From the NCBI GenBank assembly GCA_947258625.1, contig CAMYJN010000093.1, positions 1 to 7,740 on the forward strand: a stretch of 7,740 bases of DNA. Direction: 5' to 3'. Of this stretch, positions 1 through 7,045 are shown in pieces. The position numbers and the translations under genes are program-made. How positions within the stretch are numbered: position 1 is the first letter of the stretch; every line of letters starts with the position of its first letter. This DNA is from an uncultured Polyangiaceae bacterium. Lineage in GTDB: Bacteria > Myxococcota_A > Polyangia > Polyangiales > Houyiibacteriaceae. The notes under the pieces were generated by a model, which worked only from the letters and a program-made list of their open reading frames with translations, made no database searches and had not been told where the DNA came from.

Positions 1-2
1 TG

Positions 3-80
3 CGCAAGGAACGGTCGCTACTCAAGGAAGACGCTAAGAAGTTGACGCAAGACGCCGTGAAGTCGGACGTTGGGAAGTAG
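3..80 (+). CDS. Possible C-terminal tail of an upstream gene (partial)
   Basis: An open frame enters from the left edge and ends at TAG 78-80. It encodes 25 residues of a strongly charged, helix-like tail (ending KLTQDAVKSDVGK). Codon choice (AAG, GAC, GTG, GCC, ACG, though also some CTA, GCT and GTT) is compatible with the neighbouring genes, and the other two + frames close within the first 45 bases. It is too short to assign to a family, and an open stretch of this length can occur by chance. The product is unrecognised. Confidence 0.35.
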   Translation, partial: RKERSLLKEDAKKLTQDAVKSDVGK

Positions 81-208
81 CCGACGGACCGATTTCCGTG
101 GACACGCGCGTGCTGCCGAATGTAGGGTCATCAATCCTCCGGGCTGTGACGGCTACCGAATGCACGCCAACGTGACGTGACCGACCGGAGGCTAGGAGGT
201 CCAGGGCC

Positions 209-2629
209 ATGATCATCTTTCGCAAGCACTTCGCCATCGTTTCCCTTCTTCTCGCAGTCGTCTTGCTCGTCGGCGGAGTCCCCACCGATGCAGCAGCGAA
301 CGGGAAGAACGCCAAGGGTCCCTATAGCGCGCACGTGCGCTGGACCTCCTTCGGAATCCCCCACGTGCGCGCGAGCAACTGGGCTGGCCTCGGCTACGGC
401 TACGGCTATGCCTTCGCGCGCGATAACGTGTGCACGCTTGCCGAAGACGTGGTCGAATCGACGGGCCAGCTCTCCCGCTTCTCCGGCCCGCTCGGCGGCA
501 ACCTTGCGAGCGACTTCGTGTGGGCGCTCTTCAACTCGGACGCGACGGCCCAGGCGAGCTTCGCGAAGCTCGACGGCGACATGCAGGAGCTGCTGCGGGG
601 CTACGCGGCCGGCTACAACCGCTATCTCCGCGACACCGGCGTGTCCGCGTTGGCGGAGCCCTGCCGCGACGCGCCCTGGGTGAGGCCGATCACCGAGATC
701 GACATGCTTAAGGTGCTGAACAAGCTCACCCTGCGTGCGGGCGTAGCGAACTTCATCAACGCACTCGTCGGGGCCGCGCCGCCCGCCCCCGCAACAGCGG
801 CTATCGACACGAAGAAGGCCGCGCCTACAGCCCCGGTCGGAAGCGCCGCCGAGGCCCAGCGTCTGCTCGCGCAGACCGACCTGCCGACCTGGGACGTCCA
901 TGCCTTCGGGAGCAATGCCGTTGCCCTCGGGCGCGACCTCACCAACGACGGCCGGGGCGCACTGCTCGGGAATCCGCACTTTCCGTGGTTCGGCATAAAC
1001 CGTTTCCACGCGGTGCACCTGACCATTCCAGGCCGCTATGACGCGATGGGAGCAGCGATTTACGGCTTCCCGCTCGTCAGCATCGGCTTCAACCGCTTCG
1101 TGGCCTGGAGCCATACCGTCTCGACGGCCCGTCGCTTCGTGGTGCGCGAGCTCACGCTCGCGACCGGCGATCCCACGTCCTACGTCTACGACGGCGAAAC
1201 GATTCCCATGACGACCGAGACCGTGACCGTCGACGTCCTCCAGCCAGACGGCTCGCTGGCCCCGGCGAGCCACACCTTCTACCTGACACAGTTCGGCCCG
1301 ATGATGATCCTGCCCCCGCTCGCCTTGTGGTCAGCGACTACGGGGTATGCGTTCACCGACGTGAACGTCGGGAACATCCGCGGGTTCAAGCAGTACCGCG
1401 AGATGGGAAGCGCGCGTAGCGTCGACGAGCTCGAGCAGGCCATCGAGAGCAACCTGGCGCTGCCCTGGGTCAACACCATCGCGGCGGACCGCCACGGAAA
1501 CGCCTACTACGGCGACATCTCGACTGTGCCCCACGTGACCGACACCAAGCTCGCCGTCTGTGCCAACACCTTCGTGGCGCAGGTGCTCTCGGGAGCGAGG
1601 GTCTACACGCTGGACGGCTCGACATCGGCCTGCGACCTGGGCTCCGACCCCGACGCGCCGCAGGCGGGCATCTTTGGAGCGAGCAACCTCCCGAGCATCC
1701 GCCGAGACGACTACGCGCAGAACTCGAACAACAGCTACTGGCTCGCGAACCCAGACGACAAGCTCGAGGGCTTCCCGTCGATCATCGGCACCGACGAGGG
1801 CGGTCAGCAGAACCTGCGCACGCGGCTCGGGATCAACCAAATCCAGGACCGCATCGACGGCACCGACGGCCTGCCGGGCTCGGGCTTCGATCGGCAGTGG
1901 CTCCAGGACGTCCTCTACCAGAACCGCAATCACAGCGCAGAGCTTCTCCTCGACGGCGTGCGCACGCTCTGTGACGAAGAGGATAACCAGGTGGATGTCG
2001 GCGGGGGCAACATCGTGGACGTGTCGGAGGCCTGCACGATCCTCGGCGCATGGGACGGGACCAACGACCCCGACCGCGTGGGGCCGCACATCTGGCGCGA
2101 GTTTTACAACCGGGTGAACAACACGCCGAACCTGTACGCGGTGCCCTTCGAAGTGAATGATCCCGTGTACACGCCCCGCGACCTGAACGTCGGCGATCCC
2201 GCGGTGCGCAGCCAGGCGATGATCGACCTGGCGGGCGCGGTGCAGCGCCTCGCAGACGCTAGCATCCCGCTGAACATCGCCTGGGGCGCGGTGCACTTCG
2301 ACACCCGAGACGGCGAGACCTTCCCGATCCACGGGGGTCCGGGCGGTTCGGGTGTCTACAACGCGATCTCGTCGGGGGGGCTCATCGACGGCGTCGGCTA
2401 CACGCCCATCTTCGCCGGCTCGAGCTATATCCAGACGGTGCGCTGGTCCGGCAACTGGCCGGACGTGCGGGCTATCGTCACCTACTCGCAGTCCACCGAC
2501 CCGGACAGCCCGCACTTCTCCGACATGACGCAGGTCTTCTCCGACCAGGAGTGGGTCGCGTTCCCGTACCGGATGGGCGACATTCAGCACGACCTGGTCG
2601 AGCACAAGTTCTTAAAGGAGCAGCGCTAG
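209..2629 (+). CDS. Secreted PvdQ/AHL-acylase-like penicillin amidase family protein
   Basis: This is an N-terminal-nucleophile hydrolase that would remove acyl chains from amides, most like the PvdQ/acyl-homoserine-lactone acylase branch. The 806-aa precursor starts with a Sec signal peptide (basic MIIFRK, hydrophobic residues 9-24, likely cut after AAA28-30). The alpha-chain motif is GIPHVRASN, then GYGYGYAFARDNVC (residues 49-75). An Ala/Pro-rich spacer (about 190-230) precedes the self-cleavage site, and the beta chain begins at Ser235 in FGSNAVALG. Counting Ser235 as 1, GNPHFPW puts His at 23 (His257) and WSHTV puts Val at 70 (Val304), the spacing I recall for PvdQ. QNSNNSYW (504-511) supplies the likely oxyanion Asn. 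Cys pairs in AVCAN/SACDL and RTLCD/SEACT suggest disulfides, fitting periplasmic location. The start is supported by AGGAGG at 194-199, 9 nt upstream. Length is near PvdQ (about 760 aa). The substrate (AHL, acylated siderophore or other lipopeptide) cannot be read from sequence. Confidence 0.93.
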   Translation: MIIFRKHFAIVSLLLAVVLLVGGVPTDAAANGKNAKGPYSAHVRWTSFGIPHVRASNWAGLGYGYGYAFARDNVCTLAEDVVESTGQLSRFSGPLGGNLASDFVWALFNSDATAQASFAKLDGDMQELLRGYAAGYNRYLRDTGVSALAEPCRDAPWVRPITEIDMLKVLNKLTLRAGVANFINALVGAAPPAPATAAIDTKKAAPTAPVGSAAEAQRLLAQTDLPTWDVHAFGSNAVALGRDLTNDGRGALLGNPHFPWFGINRFHAVHLTIPGRYDAMGAAIYGFPLVSIGFNRFVAWSHTVSTARRFVVRELTLATGDPTSYVYDGETIPMTTETVTVDVLQPDGSLAPASHTFYLTQFGPMMILPPLALWSATTGYAFTDVNVGNIRGFKQYREMGSARSVDELEQAIESNLALPWVNTIAADRHGNAYYGDISTVPHVTDTKLAVCANTFVAQVLSGARVYTLDGSTSACDLGSDPDAPQAGIFGASNLPSIRRDDYAQNSNNSYWLANPDDKLEGFPSIIGTDEGGQQNLRTRLGINQIQDRIDGTDGLPGSGFDRQWLQDVLYQNRNHSAELLLDGVRTLCDEEDNQVDVGGGNIVDVSEACTILGAWDGTNDPDRVGPHIWREFYNRVNNTPNLYAVPFEVNDPVYTPRDLNVGDPAVRSQAMIDLAGAVQRLADASIPLNIAWGAVHFDTRDGETFPIHGGPGGSGVYNAISSGGLIDGVGYTPIFAGSSYIQTVRWSGNWPDVRAIVTYSQSTDPDSPHFSDMTQVFSDQEWVAFPYRMGDIQHDLVEHKFLKEQR

Positions 2630-2656
2630 CGAAGAAGATCGCGGAAGCACATGGCC

Positions 2657-2686
2657 GTTTTCGGACATCGGGAGGTCCCCGAAAAC
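2657..2686 (+). other. Stem-loop in the gap between the two acylase genes
   Basis: GTTTTCGG (2657-2664) pairs perfectly with CCGAAAAC (2679-2686). An alternative fold extends the inner part to ten pairs (GTTTTCGGAC with GTCC, a 2-nt bulge, then GAAAAC). It starts 27 nt after the stop codon of the first acylase. What follows is TGCTTCTAATTT, T-rich but not a clean U tract, so it may be a weak terminator or an mRNA-stabilising or processing element between two co-transcribed genes. The rest of the 171-nt gap shows no coding sequence. Confidence 0.45.
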
Positions 2687-2790
2687 TGCTTCTAATTTGA
2701 TATCCGCTAAGGCATGCTCCGGCCTTCCCCCATCCCGTCCTCGGACGCTGCGTCGGCGGCGTATCCGAAAAGAGAACAACCAAAATACCT

Positions 2791-2795
2791 GGAGG
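2791..2795 (+). promoter_or_regulatory. Ribosome binding site that decides the start of the second acylase
   Basis: GGAGG lies 5 nt before ATG 2801. The frame stays open back to an ATG at 2714, but that start has no Shine-Dalgarno sequence and would put 29 polar, Pro/Ser-rich residues ahead of a signal peptide. The 2801 start places the signal peptide at the very N-terminus, so it is preferred. Confidence 0.75.
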
Positions 2796-2800
2796 CCGAC

Positions 2801-5680
2801 ATGAGCATCCGCAGCTGTCTCATCGCATTTGTTCCCGTGATCCTGCTACTCACGAGCTTGGACGCCAGTGCGAAGAAGCACAATGGCGACAACGTCGTCG
2901 AGATCCCATGTCTCGATGGCGAGGTCGAAGTGATCCTCGACAGGGATGGCGTACCGCACATCTTCGCAGAGAATGACCACGACCTCCTCTGCGCCGAGGG
3001 CTATGTGCATGCGCGCGACCGCTTCTTCCAGATGGACCTCACGCGGCGCGAGGTGAGCGGTGACCTCGCCGAGCTGTTGGGTCCCGCCGAGCTCGACAGC
3101 GACATCCAGAACCGCACCATCGGTCTACGCCGAGCGGCGGAGCGCAGCGCTGCGGTGCTCACACCCAACGAGATGGCGCTGCTCCAGGCTTATGCGGATG
3201 GCGTCAATGCCTACATCTCAAACAATCCGCTTCCAATCGAGTACGGGCTGCTCGAGCTCACTACAGTGCGACCATGGGATCCGATCGACACACTCGTTAT
3301 CGGTAAGGCGATCGCGGCAAGCCTGTCGCTCGACATCGACATCGGCCCAACGCTGCAGCTCCAAGCCTTCATTGAAGCTGGCGCGGCTGGCGGCTTTGAC
3401 GGCCAGGCGCTTTTCTTCGAGGACGTTCGCCGCGCTGCGCCCATGGATCCGGCCTCAACGGTGCCGGACGCCACAGGGGAGCCGCCCTTTCTCGCCAAGG
3501 CGCTCAAGGTGAATCGGATGCGGCTAGCTAGCGCCGCCGCGGGTGCGAGGCAGGTGCAGAAGAAGCTCGAGCAGGTGCCCAACATCGCCAGGGCGATGCA
3601 CCGGCGCGAGCTAGAGATCGGCAGCAACGAGTGGGGCGTGGCCGGCGCGCACACCAGCAGCGGTCGCCCGATCATCGCGAACGACCCCCACCTCTCGCTC
3701 AACGTCCCCTCTACCTTCTACGAATGGCATCTCGTGGTTGAGGACGATCCGACCAGCGGACCCATGAACGCGAGCGGCGTCGGCTTCCCGGGCGCGCCAG
3801 GCGTGATCCTCGGGCAGAACGAGCACATCACCTGGGGCGCGACGACGAACCCGATGGACGTCAGTGACATATTCCAGGATACGCTCACGGTAGGCCCCAG
3901 TTGCGCGGAGACGGGCAGCCCCGCCTGCATCGAATCGGACGGTGTGAAACATGCAGTCGTCATTGAGTCCACGGTGTACCGCGCGAACGATCCGAACAGC
4001 GGCACCCCTAATGACGTGAATCCGGTTCCCCTTAATCCCGAGCAGACCATCATCGCCACCGTGCCGTTCCGCAGCTTCGGGCCGATTCTCGACATCACCG
4101 ATCCGTCAGTCATCGTGGGGGGCGGCACGACCACCGCCCTTGTACTCCAGTTCACAGGGTTCCACGCGACGCGCGAGCTCTCCGCCTTCAGCGCCTGGAA
4201 CCGGGCTCAAAACCTCAACGAGTTCGTCGATGGGCTCCAGGACTTCGACTTTGGCTCGCAGAATTGGGCCTATGCAGACGCCGAAGGGAATCTCGCGTAC
4301 TTCTCGAGCGCCGAGAACCCGCTGCGCGCGGATCTGGAGAACGGCGGCGTCGTAGGGCTGCCGCCCTACTTCATCCGCGACGGCTCGGGACCGAACAACT
4401 GGGTGCCCGACCCCGCTCAAAGCCAGGGGCAGGCGATCCCGTTCGAGGTCCTTCCCTTCGACGAAATGCCGCAGACGGTGAATCCAGAGAACGGCTTCTT
4501 CGTGAACGCCAACAACGACCCGGCCGGCGTGAGCCTCGACAACAACCCGTTGAACCAAGTCAGGCCCTCGAAGCCCACCGCCATCTACTATCTGAATCCG
4601 TCCTTCGCCATCGGCATGCGCGCCGGGCGAATCACGCGGCTCGTTCGAGACAAGATCAAGGCGGGCAAGAAGATCAGCTATGGCGATATGCAGGATTTCC
4701 AGGCCAACACGCAGCAGCTCGATGCGGAGCTGATGACGCCTTTCCTGCTGGAGGCGTTTGAGAACGCCAGCGCACCCGGTGCACCCGCCGAATTGGCGGC
4801 CCTCGCAGCCGATCCAGGCGTCGCCGAGGCGGTCGGGCGCCTCTCGCAGTGGGACTTCTCCACGCCAACGGGCATCCCGGAGGGTTATGATGCCCACGAT
4901 AACAACGGCAAACGCACCCCCTCAGTGCCGAAGAACGAGGCCGAAGCCAGCGTCGCCGCGACGCTCTACAACGTGTGGCGCGCCAAGGCCATCAACGCGA
5001 CCATCGGAGCGACGCTCGCGGATGTTGGATTGGGCGTGGGCTCGAGCGATGCGCTCAAGGCCTTGTTCAACCTGCTGTCGCAAGACCCCTTCACCGGTGT
5101 GGGTGCTTCGGGTGTGGACTTCTTTTCCGATCCCGCGGCGCTCGCCTCGGCCGACGAACGCCGTGACGCAACGTTATTGACTGCGATGCGCGCTGCGCTC
5201 GACCGCCTCGCCGAGGACGAGTTCGCCCCGGCCTTCGGCAACTCGACCAACCAGGACGACTACCGTTGGGGCAAGCTGCACCGCATTACTTTCGACCATC
5301 CGCTGGTGCCAGCTTTCTCGATCCCACCCGCGGCGGGCTTCGACAATGTCTCGCCACAGCTCTCGGGCCTCGCGCGCGACGGCGGCTACGGCGTGGTGAA
5401 CGCTTCGAGCTTCAGCGCGACGGCCGACTCGCTGAACGGGTTCAAGTTCGGCGGTGGCCCGGTCCGGCGCTACGTAGGCGAGGGCGGCGTGAACTGGGGC
5501 CCTGTGGGCGACATTCGCGGGGTGAACGTGATGCCCGGCGGCCCGTCCGAGGATGCGTCGAGCCCCGAGTATGCAACGCAGCTCGGCACCTGGCTCACGG
5601 CGGACTACCACAAGGTGCGCATGAGCAGACAACCGAACCAAGCGAACGCCATCTCGATCGAGACGTTCGTAGCGCCCTAG
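2801..5680 (+). CDS. Secreted penicillin amidase (acylase) family protein, large form
   Basis: This is a second, divergent N-terminal-nucleophile amidase of the penicillin G acylase family, predicted to hydrolyse acyl or aryl-acyl amides outside the cytoplasm. From ATG 2801 it is 959 aa. The signal peptide is residues 1-24 (hydrophobic 7-20, likely cut after DASA). The alpha-chain motifs are DRDGVPHIFAEND (47-59) and EGYVHARDRFFQMDLTRR (66-83). The autoproteolytic site is GSNEW, with nucleophile Ser275. IIANDPHLSL places His297 at position 23 of the beta chain. WGATTNPMDVSD follows, and FFVNANNDPAG (Asn569/571/572) is the candidate oxyanion Asn. Near the end are RWGKLHRITFDHPL, then GGPSEDASSPEYATQLGTW, the usual closing blocks of the family. 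The beta chain would be 685 aa, longer than the roughly 560 aa of penicillin G acylase. It follows the first acylase in the same orientation after 171 nt and may be co-transcribed. Natural substrate unknown; an acyl-lactone acylase or a peptide-processing amidase is equally possible. Confidence 0.92.
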   Translation: MSIRSCLIAFVPVILLLTSLDASAKKHNGDNVVEIPCLDGEVEVILDRDGVPHIFAENDHDLLCAEGYVHARDRFFQMDLTRREVSGDLAELLGPAELDSDIQNRTIGLRRAAERSAAVLTPNEMALLQAYADGVNAYISNNPLPIEYGLLELTTVRPWDPIDTLVIGKAIAASLSLDIDIGPTLQLQAFIEAGAAGGFDGQALFFEDVRRAAPMDPASTVPDATGEPPFLAKALKVNRMRLASAAAGARQVQKKLEQVPNIARAMHRRELEIGSNEWGVAGAHTSSGRPIIANDPHLSLNVPSTFYEWHLVVEDDPTSGPMNASGVGFPGAPGVILGQNEHITWGATTNPMDVSDIFQDTLTVGPSCAETGSPACIESDGVKHAVVIESTVYRANDPNSGTPNDVNPVPLNPEQTIIATVPFRSFGPILDITDPSVIVGGGTTTALVLQFTGFHATRELSAFSAWNRAQNLNEFVDGLQDFDFGSQNWAYADAEGNLAYFSSAENPLRADLENGGVVGLPPYFIRDGSGPNNWVPDPAQSQGQAIPFEVLPFDEMPQTVNPENGFFVNANNDPAGVSLDNNPLNQVRPSKPTAIYYLNPSFAIGMRAGRITRLVRDKIKAGKKISYGDMQDFQANTQQLDAELMTPFLLEAFENASAPGAPAELAALAADPGVAEAVGRLSQWDFSTPTGIPEGYDAHDNNGKRTPSVPKNEAEASVAATLYNVWRAKAINATIGATLADVGLGVGSSDALKALFNLLSQDPFTGVGASGVDFFSDPAALASADERRDATLLTAMRAALDRLAEDEFAPAFGNSTNQDDYRWGKLHRITFDHPLVPAFSIPPAAGFDNVSPQLSGLARDGGYGVVNASSFSATADSLNGFKFGGGPVRRYVGEGGVNWGPVGDIRGVNVMPGGPSEDASSPEYATQLGTWLTADYHKVRMSRQPNQANAISIETFVAP

Positions 5681-5723
5681 GAGAGCTCTCTGTCCCGCCT
5701 CAGGGCTGGGCTGCTCTGAATTC

Positions 5724-5761
5724 GATCGCCCGATGACGGTGGACCGATTCACCGGGCGATC
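5724..5761 (+). terminator. Hairpin after the acylase pair, candidate terminator
   Basis: A perfect 9-bp stem, GATCGCCCG (5724-5732) with CGGGCGATC (5753-5761), encloses a 20-nt loop that can form three more pairs. It begins 43 nt after the stop of the second acylase. No T run follows, so it is not a textbook intrinsic terminator; it could act with Rho or as a 3' stabiliser. Confidence 0.4.
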
Positions 5762-5863
5762 CAGAGCCGCAGAGGCCGTGACGGCAACGAGCTGATCCCG
5801 ACTCCCACAATTTCTCCCACACACCACAAACAACTAGAACGACACGCAACACCCGGAGACAGG

Positions 5864-5889
5864 ATCCCCTCAGTTCTTCGGGGATTTCT
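5864..5889 (+). terminator. Weak candidate terminator ahead of the kinase relic
   Basis: ATCCCC (5864-5869) pairs with GGGGAT (5880-5885) around a 10-nt loop, followed by a short pyrimidine run (TTCTC). It lies in the lower-GC stretch between the acylase pair and the opposing kinase pseudogene, where a terminator for + strand transcripts would be expected. The stem is short, so confidence is low. Confidence 0.3.
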
Positions 5890-5905
5890 CACTGATTCTG
5901 GTCAC

Positions 5906-6334
5906 TCAGTTTACGTAGGGGAGCTTCCCCTTAATTGCGCCGCTTTGGATGCTCCCGGAAAGATTGGTGGCTTTGGCGATGCCGAAGTCGGCGAGCTTGA
6001 CCTCGCCCGCGTTACTGAGAAGCACGTTCGAGGGTGACACGTCGCGATGGATGATGCCGGCAGCGACGCCGTTCTCGTCTGCGGTGTGCGCGAAGTCGAG
6101 CACGCGCGCGATGTGTCCGTGGTGCAGCAGCGCCGACAAACGGGCTTCGCGAAGGAACATCTCGACGAAATCCGCATCGCCCGCGAACGTGGGCAAGATG
6201 CGCTTGAGACAGACGCACTGCTCGAAGCCTCCGGGGCCCCGGCGGACGGCGACGAACGTCTCGGCCATGCCGCCGACGCCGAGCCGCTTCAGGAACTCGT
6301 AGTCGCCGAAGTGCTCGGAGGTCGTGGGGGCCAT
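5906..6334 (-). pseudogene. Decayed Ser/Thr protein kinase (internal deletion, C-terminus lost)
   Basis: This is the remnant of a bacterial Hanks-type Ser/Thr kinase. The 142-residue frame keeps the glycine loop (LGVGGMAET, 18-26), the ATP-binding Lys44 (CLKRI), the helix C Glu63 (FLREARL), the catalytic loop HRDVSPSN (96-103) and DFG (116-118), and stops at GKLPYVN (136-142) inside the activation segment. The usual roughly 50 residues between the helix C/beta4 region and helix E (beta5, hinge, helix D) are absent: ARVLDF runs straight into AHTADENGVAAGIIHRD. The APE motif, the substrate-binding lobe and any C-terminal sensor or membrane domain are also missing. Without hinge and C-lobe, kinase activity is very unlikely. 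No Shine-Dalgarno sequence is visible before ATG 6334; the start is chosen because kinase homology begins about 10 residues in. The GF-QCVCLKRI and SPSN style is typical of Myxococcota kinases. Confidence 0.8.
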
Positions 6335-6518
6335 GAGCGGAGCAAGGTGCCATAGCCGCGCTCAACGGCCCGGCGCTTCAATCCAACGGTCGCGAGCAGG
6401 GCGTACAGTCAGTGAAGCACCGAGTTGGGTAGCTTGACCCCAAGTGCCGAAACGCCGAAGATTGTGTGGTCGACGGAGTTCTGAGGAGGCACAGGCCGCC
6501 CCCGCACCAGAACGACAA

Positions 6519-6540
6519 CGCCCCGACCGAAGCCGGGGCG
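6519..6540 (-). terminator. Intrinsic-type terminator behind the hydrolase relic
   Basis: A 7-bp GC stem (CGCCCCG with CGGGGCG, loop of 8) reads on the minus strand into TTGTCGTTCT, a moderately T-rich tail. On the plus strand the stem is followed by TGCCGAG with no T run, so minus is the likely direction. It sits 62 nt past the stop of the hydrolase relic (6603-6605), as expected for the terminator of the former gene. Confidence 0.5.
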
Positions 6541-6602
6541 TGCCGAGTCGGATCTTGTGCGAGCGTCATGGAGCGGGCTTCTGTGGCGACCCTGCACCCA
6601 CA

Positions 6603-6758
6603 TCAGCGGCGGCGGCCAGCAACGAAGAAGAACTCGACGGGCTCCTTCCTGGATAAGCCGGGGGTGAGGAAGCGCTGGTAGCGGGGGTCGAACGCCAGGT
6701 TCCGCTGAAGGAAGGCGACCGTGTAGAGGCTCGTCGCGCGGTGCGCCTCGGTGGCGGA
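6603..6758 (-). pseudogene. C-terminal relic, probably of an alpha/beta hydrolase
   Basis: Immediately after an in-frame TGA (6759-6761), the minus strand encodes 51 residues that read like the end of a real protein: SATEAHRATSLYTVAFLQ, then NLAFDPRYQRFLTPGL, then a short tail ending VEFFFVAGRRR. A long helix with an AFL motif, followed by a -DPRYQRFLTP- segment, resembles the last helix and tail of secreted dienelactone-hydrolase/lipase-type alpha/beta hydrolases as I remember them. No catalytic residue is included. Nothing upstream in any frame continues the protein, and there is no start codon or ribosome site, so this is a truncated leftover. The terminator 62 nt downstream supports a former gene. 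The family call is tentative; the impression that it is protein-derived is firmer. Confidence 0.4.
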
Positions 6759-6811
6759 TCACCCCCACCTCCCATCGCCTCATACATTCCAGACCCGGAG
6801 ACTCGATATGA

Positions 6812-6876
6812 GGTAGCGACCGTCCCACGTTGAACTGTGAACACGATCCGTGACCGGGCGTGGAGCGCGAATAGCT
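6812..6876. repeat. 65-bp direct repeat, copy 1
   Basis: The copy starts GGTAGCGACCGTCCCACG and ends GAGCGCGAATAGCT. It matches a second copy 67 bp downstream with 3 mismatches in 65. Internally, CCACG (6825-6829) pairs with CGTGG (6859-6863), extended across one mismatch by CGT/GCG-type pairs (6821-6823 with 6865-6867). A small hairpin, CACG-ATC-CGTG (6842-6852), lies inside. The repeat is noncoding as far as I can tell and resembles no insertion sequence end that I recognise. Confidence 0.9.
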
Positions 6877-6878
6877 TG

Positions 6879-6943
6879 GGTAGCGCCCGTCCCACGTTGA
6901 ACTGTGAACATGATCCGTGAGCGGGCGTGGAGCGCGAATAGCT
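6879..6943. repeat. 65-bp direct repeat, copy 2
   Basis: Second copy of the 65-bp unit, 2 nt after the first. Differences: A to C at unit position 8, C to T at position 33 (in the small hairpin stem, turning a C-G pair into a T-G wobble), and C to G at position 43 (in a loop). The outer stem sequences are unchanged. Past GAATAGCT the flanks diverge. Confidence 0.9.
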
Positions 6944-7045
6944 GAGCCGCACAGCACCGGAAGTGGCCCCTCCGTCAAGGCAAAGCACGATGCCTTCCGC
7001 GGAGAGGCCGCCCTTCTTTTCGCGCGCTTCAGCCGAACCCCGGAA

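Noticed and set aside
131..2605. Long minus-strand open frames opposite the first acylase (131-1273 and 1331-2605)
   Set aside because: They are rich in Arg, Val, His and Gly, have no domain I recognise and lie antisense to a well-supported acylase. They arise from GC-rich codon bias.
2681..2710. AT-rich stretch before the second acylase as a promoter
   Set aside because: No convincing -35/-10 pair with 16-18 bp spacing could be picked out, so it is not annotated.
2714..2800. Upstream ATG of the second acylase at 2714
   Set aside because: No ribosome binding site, and it would bury the signal peptide behind 29 polar residues; ATG 2801 has GGAGG at the right spacing.
4106..5833. Long minus-strand open frames opposite the second acylase (4106-4897 and 5174-5833)
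   Set aside because: Same antisense pattern: no family motifs, low-complexity composition, overlap with a conserved + strand gene.
6812..6943. The 65-bp repeats as a CRISPR array
   Set aside because: The units are too long, there are only two, there is a 2-bp gap instead of a spacer, and no cas gene is present.
6977..7020. Hairpins AAGGCA/TGCCTT and GCGG/CCGC followed by CTTCTTTT as a plus-strand terminator
   Set aside because: No plus-strand gene lies upstream that it could terminate, and the second stem is only 4 bp.
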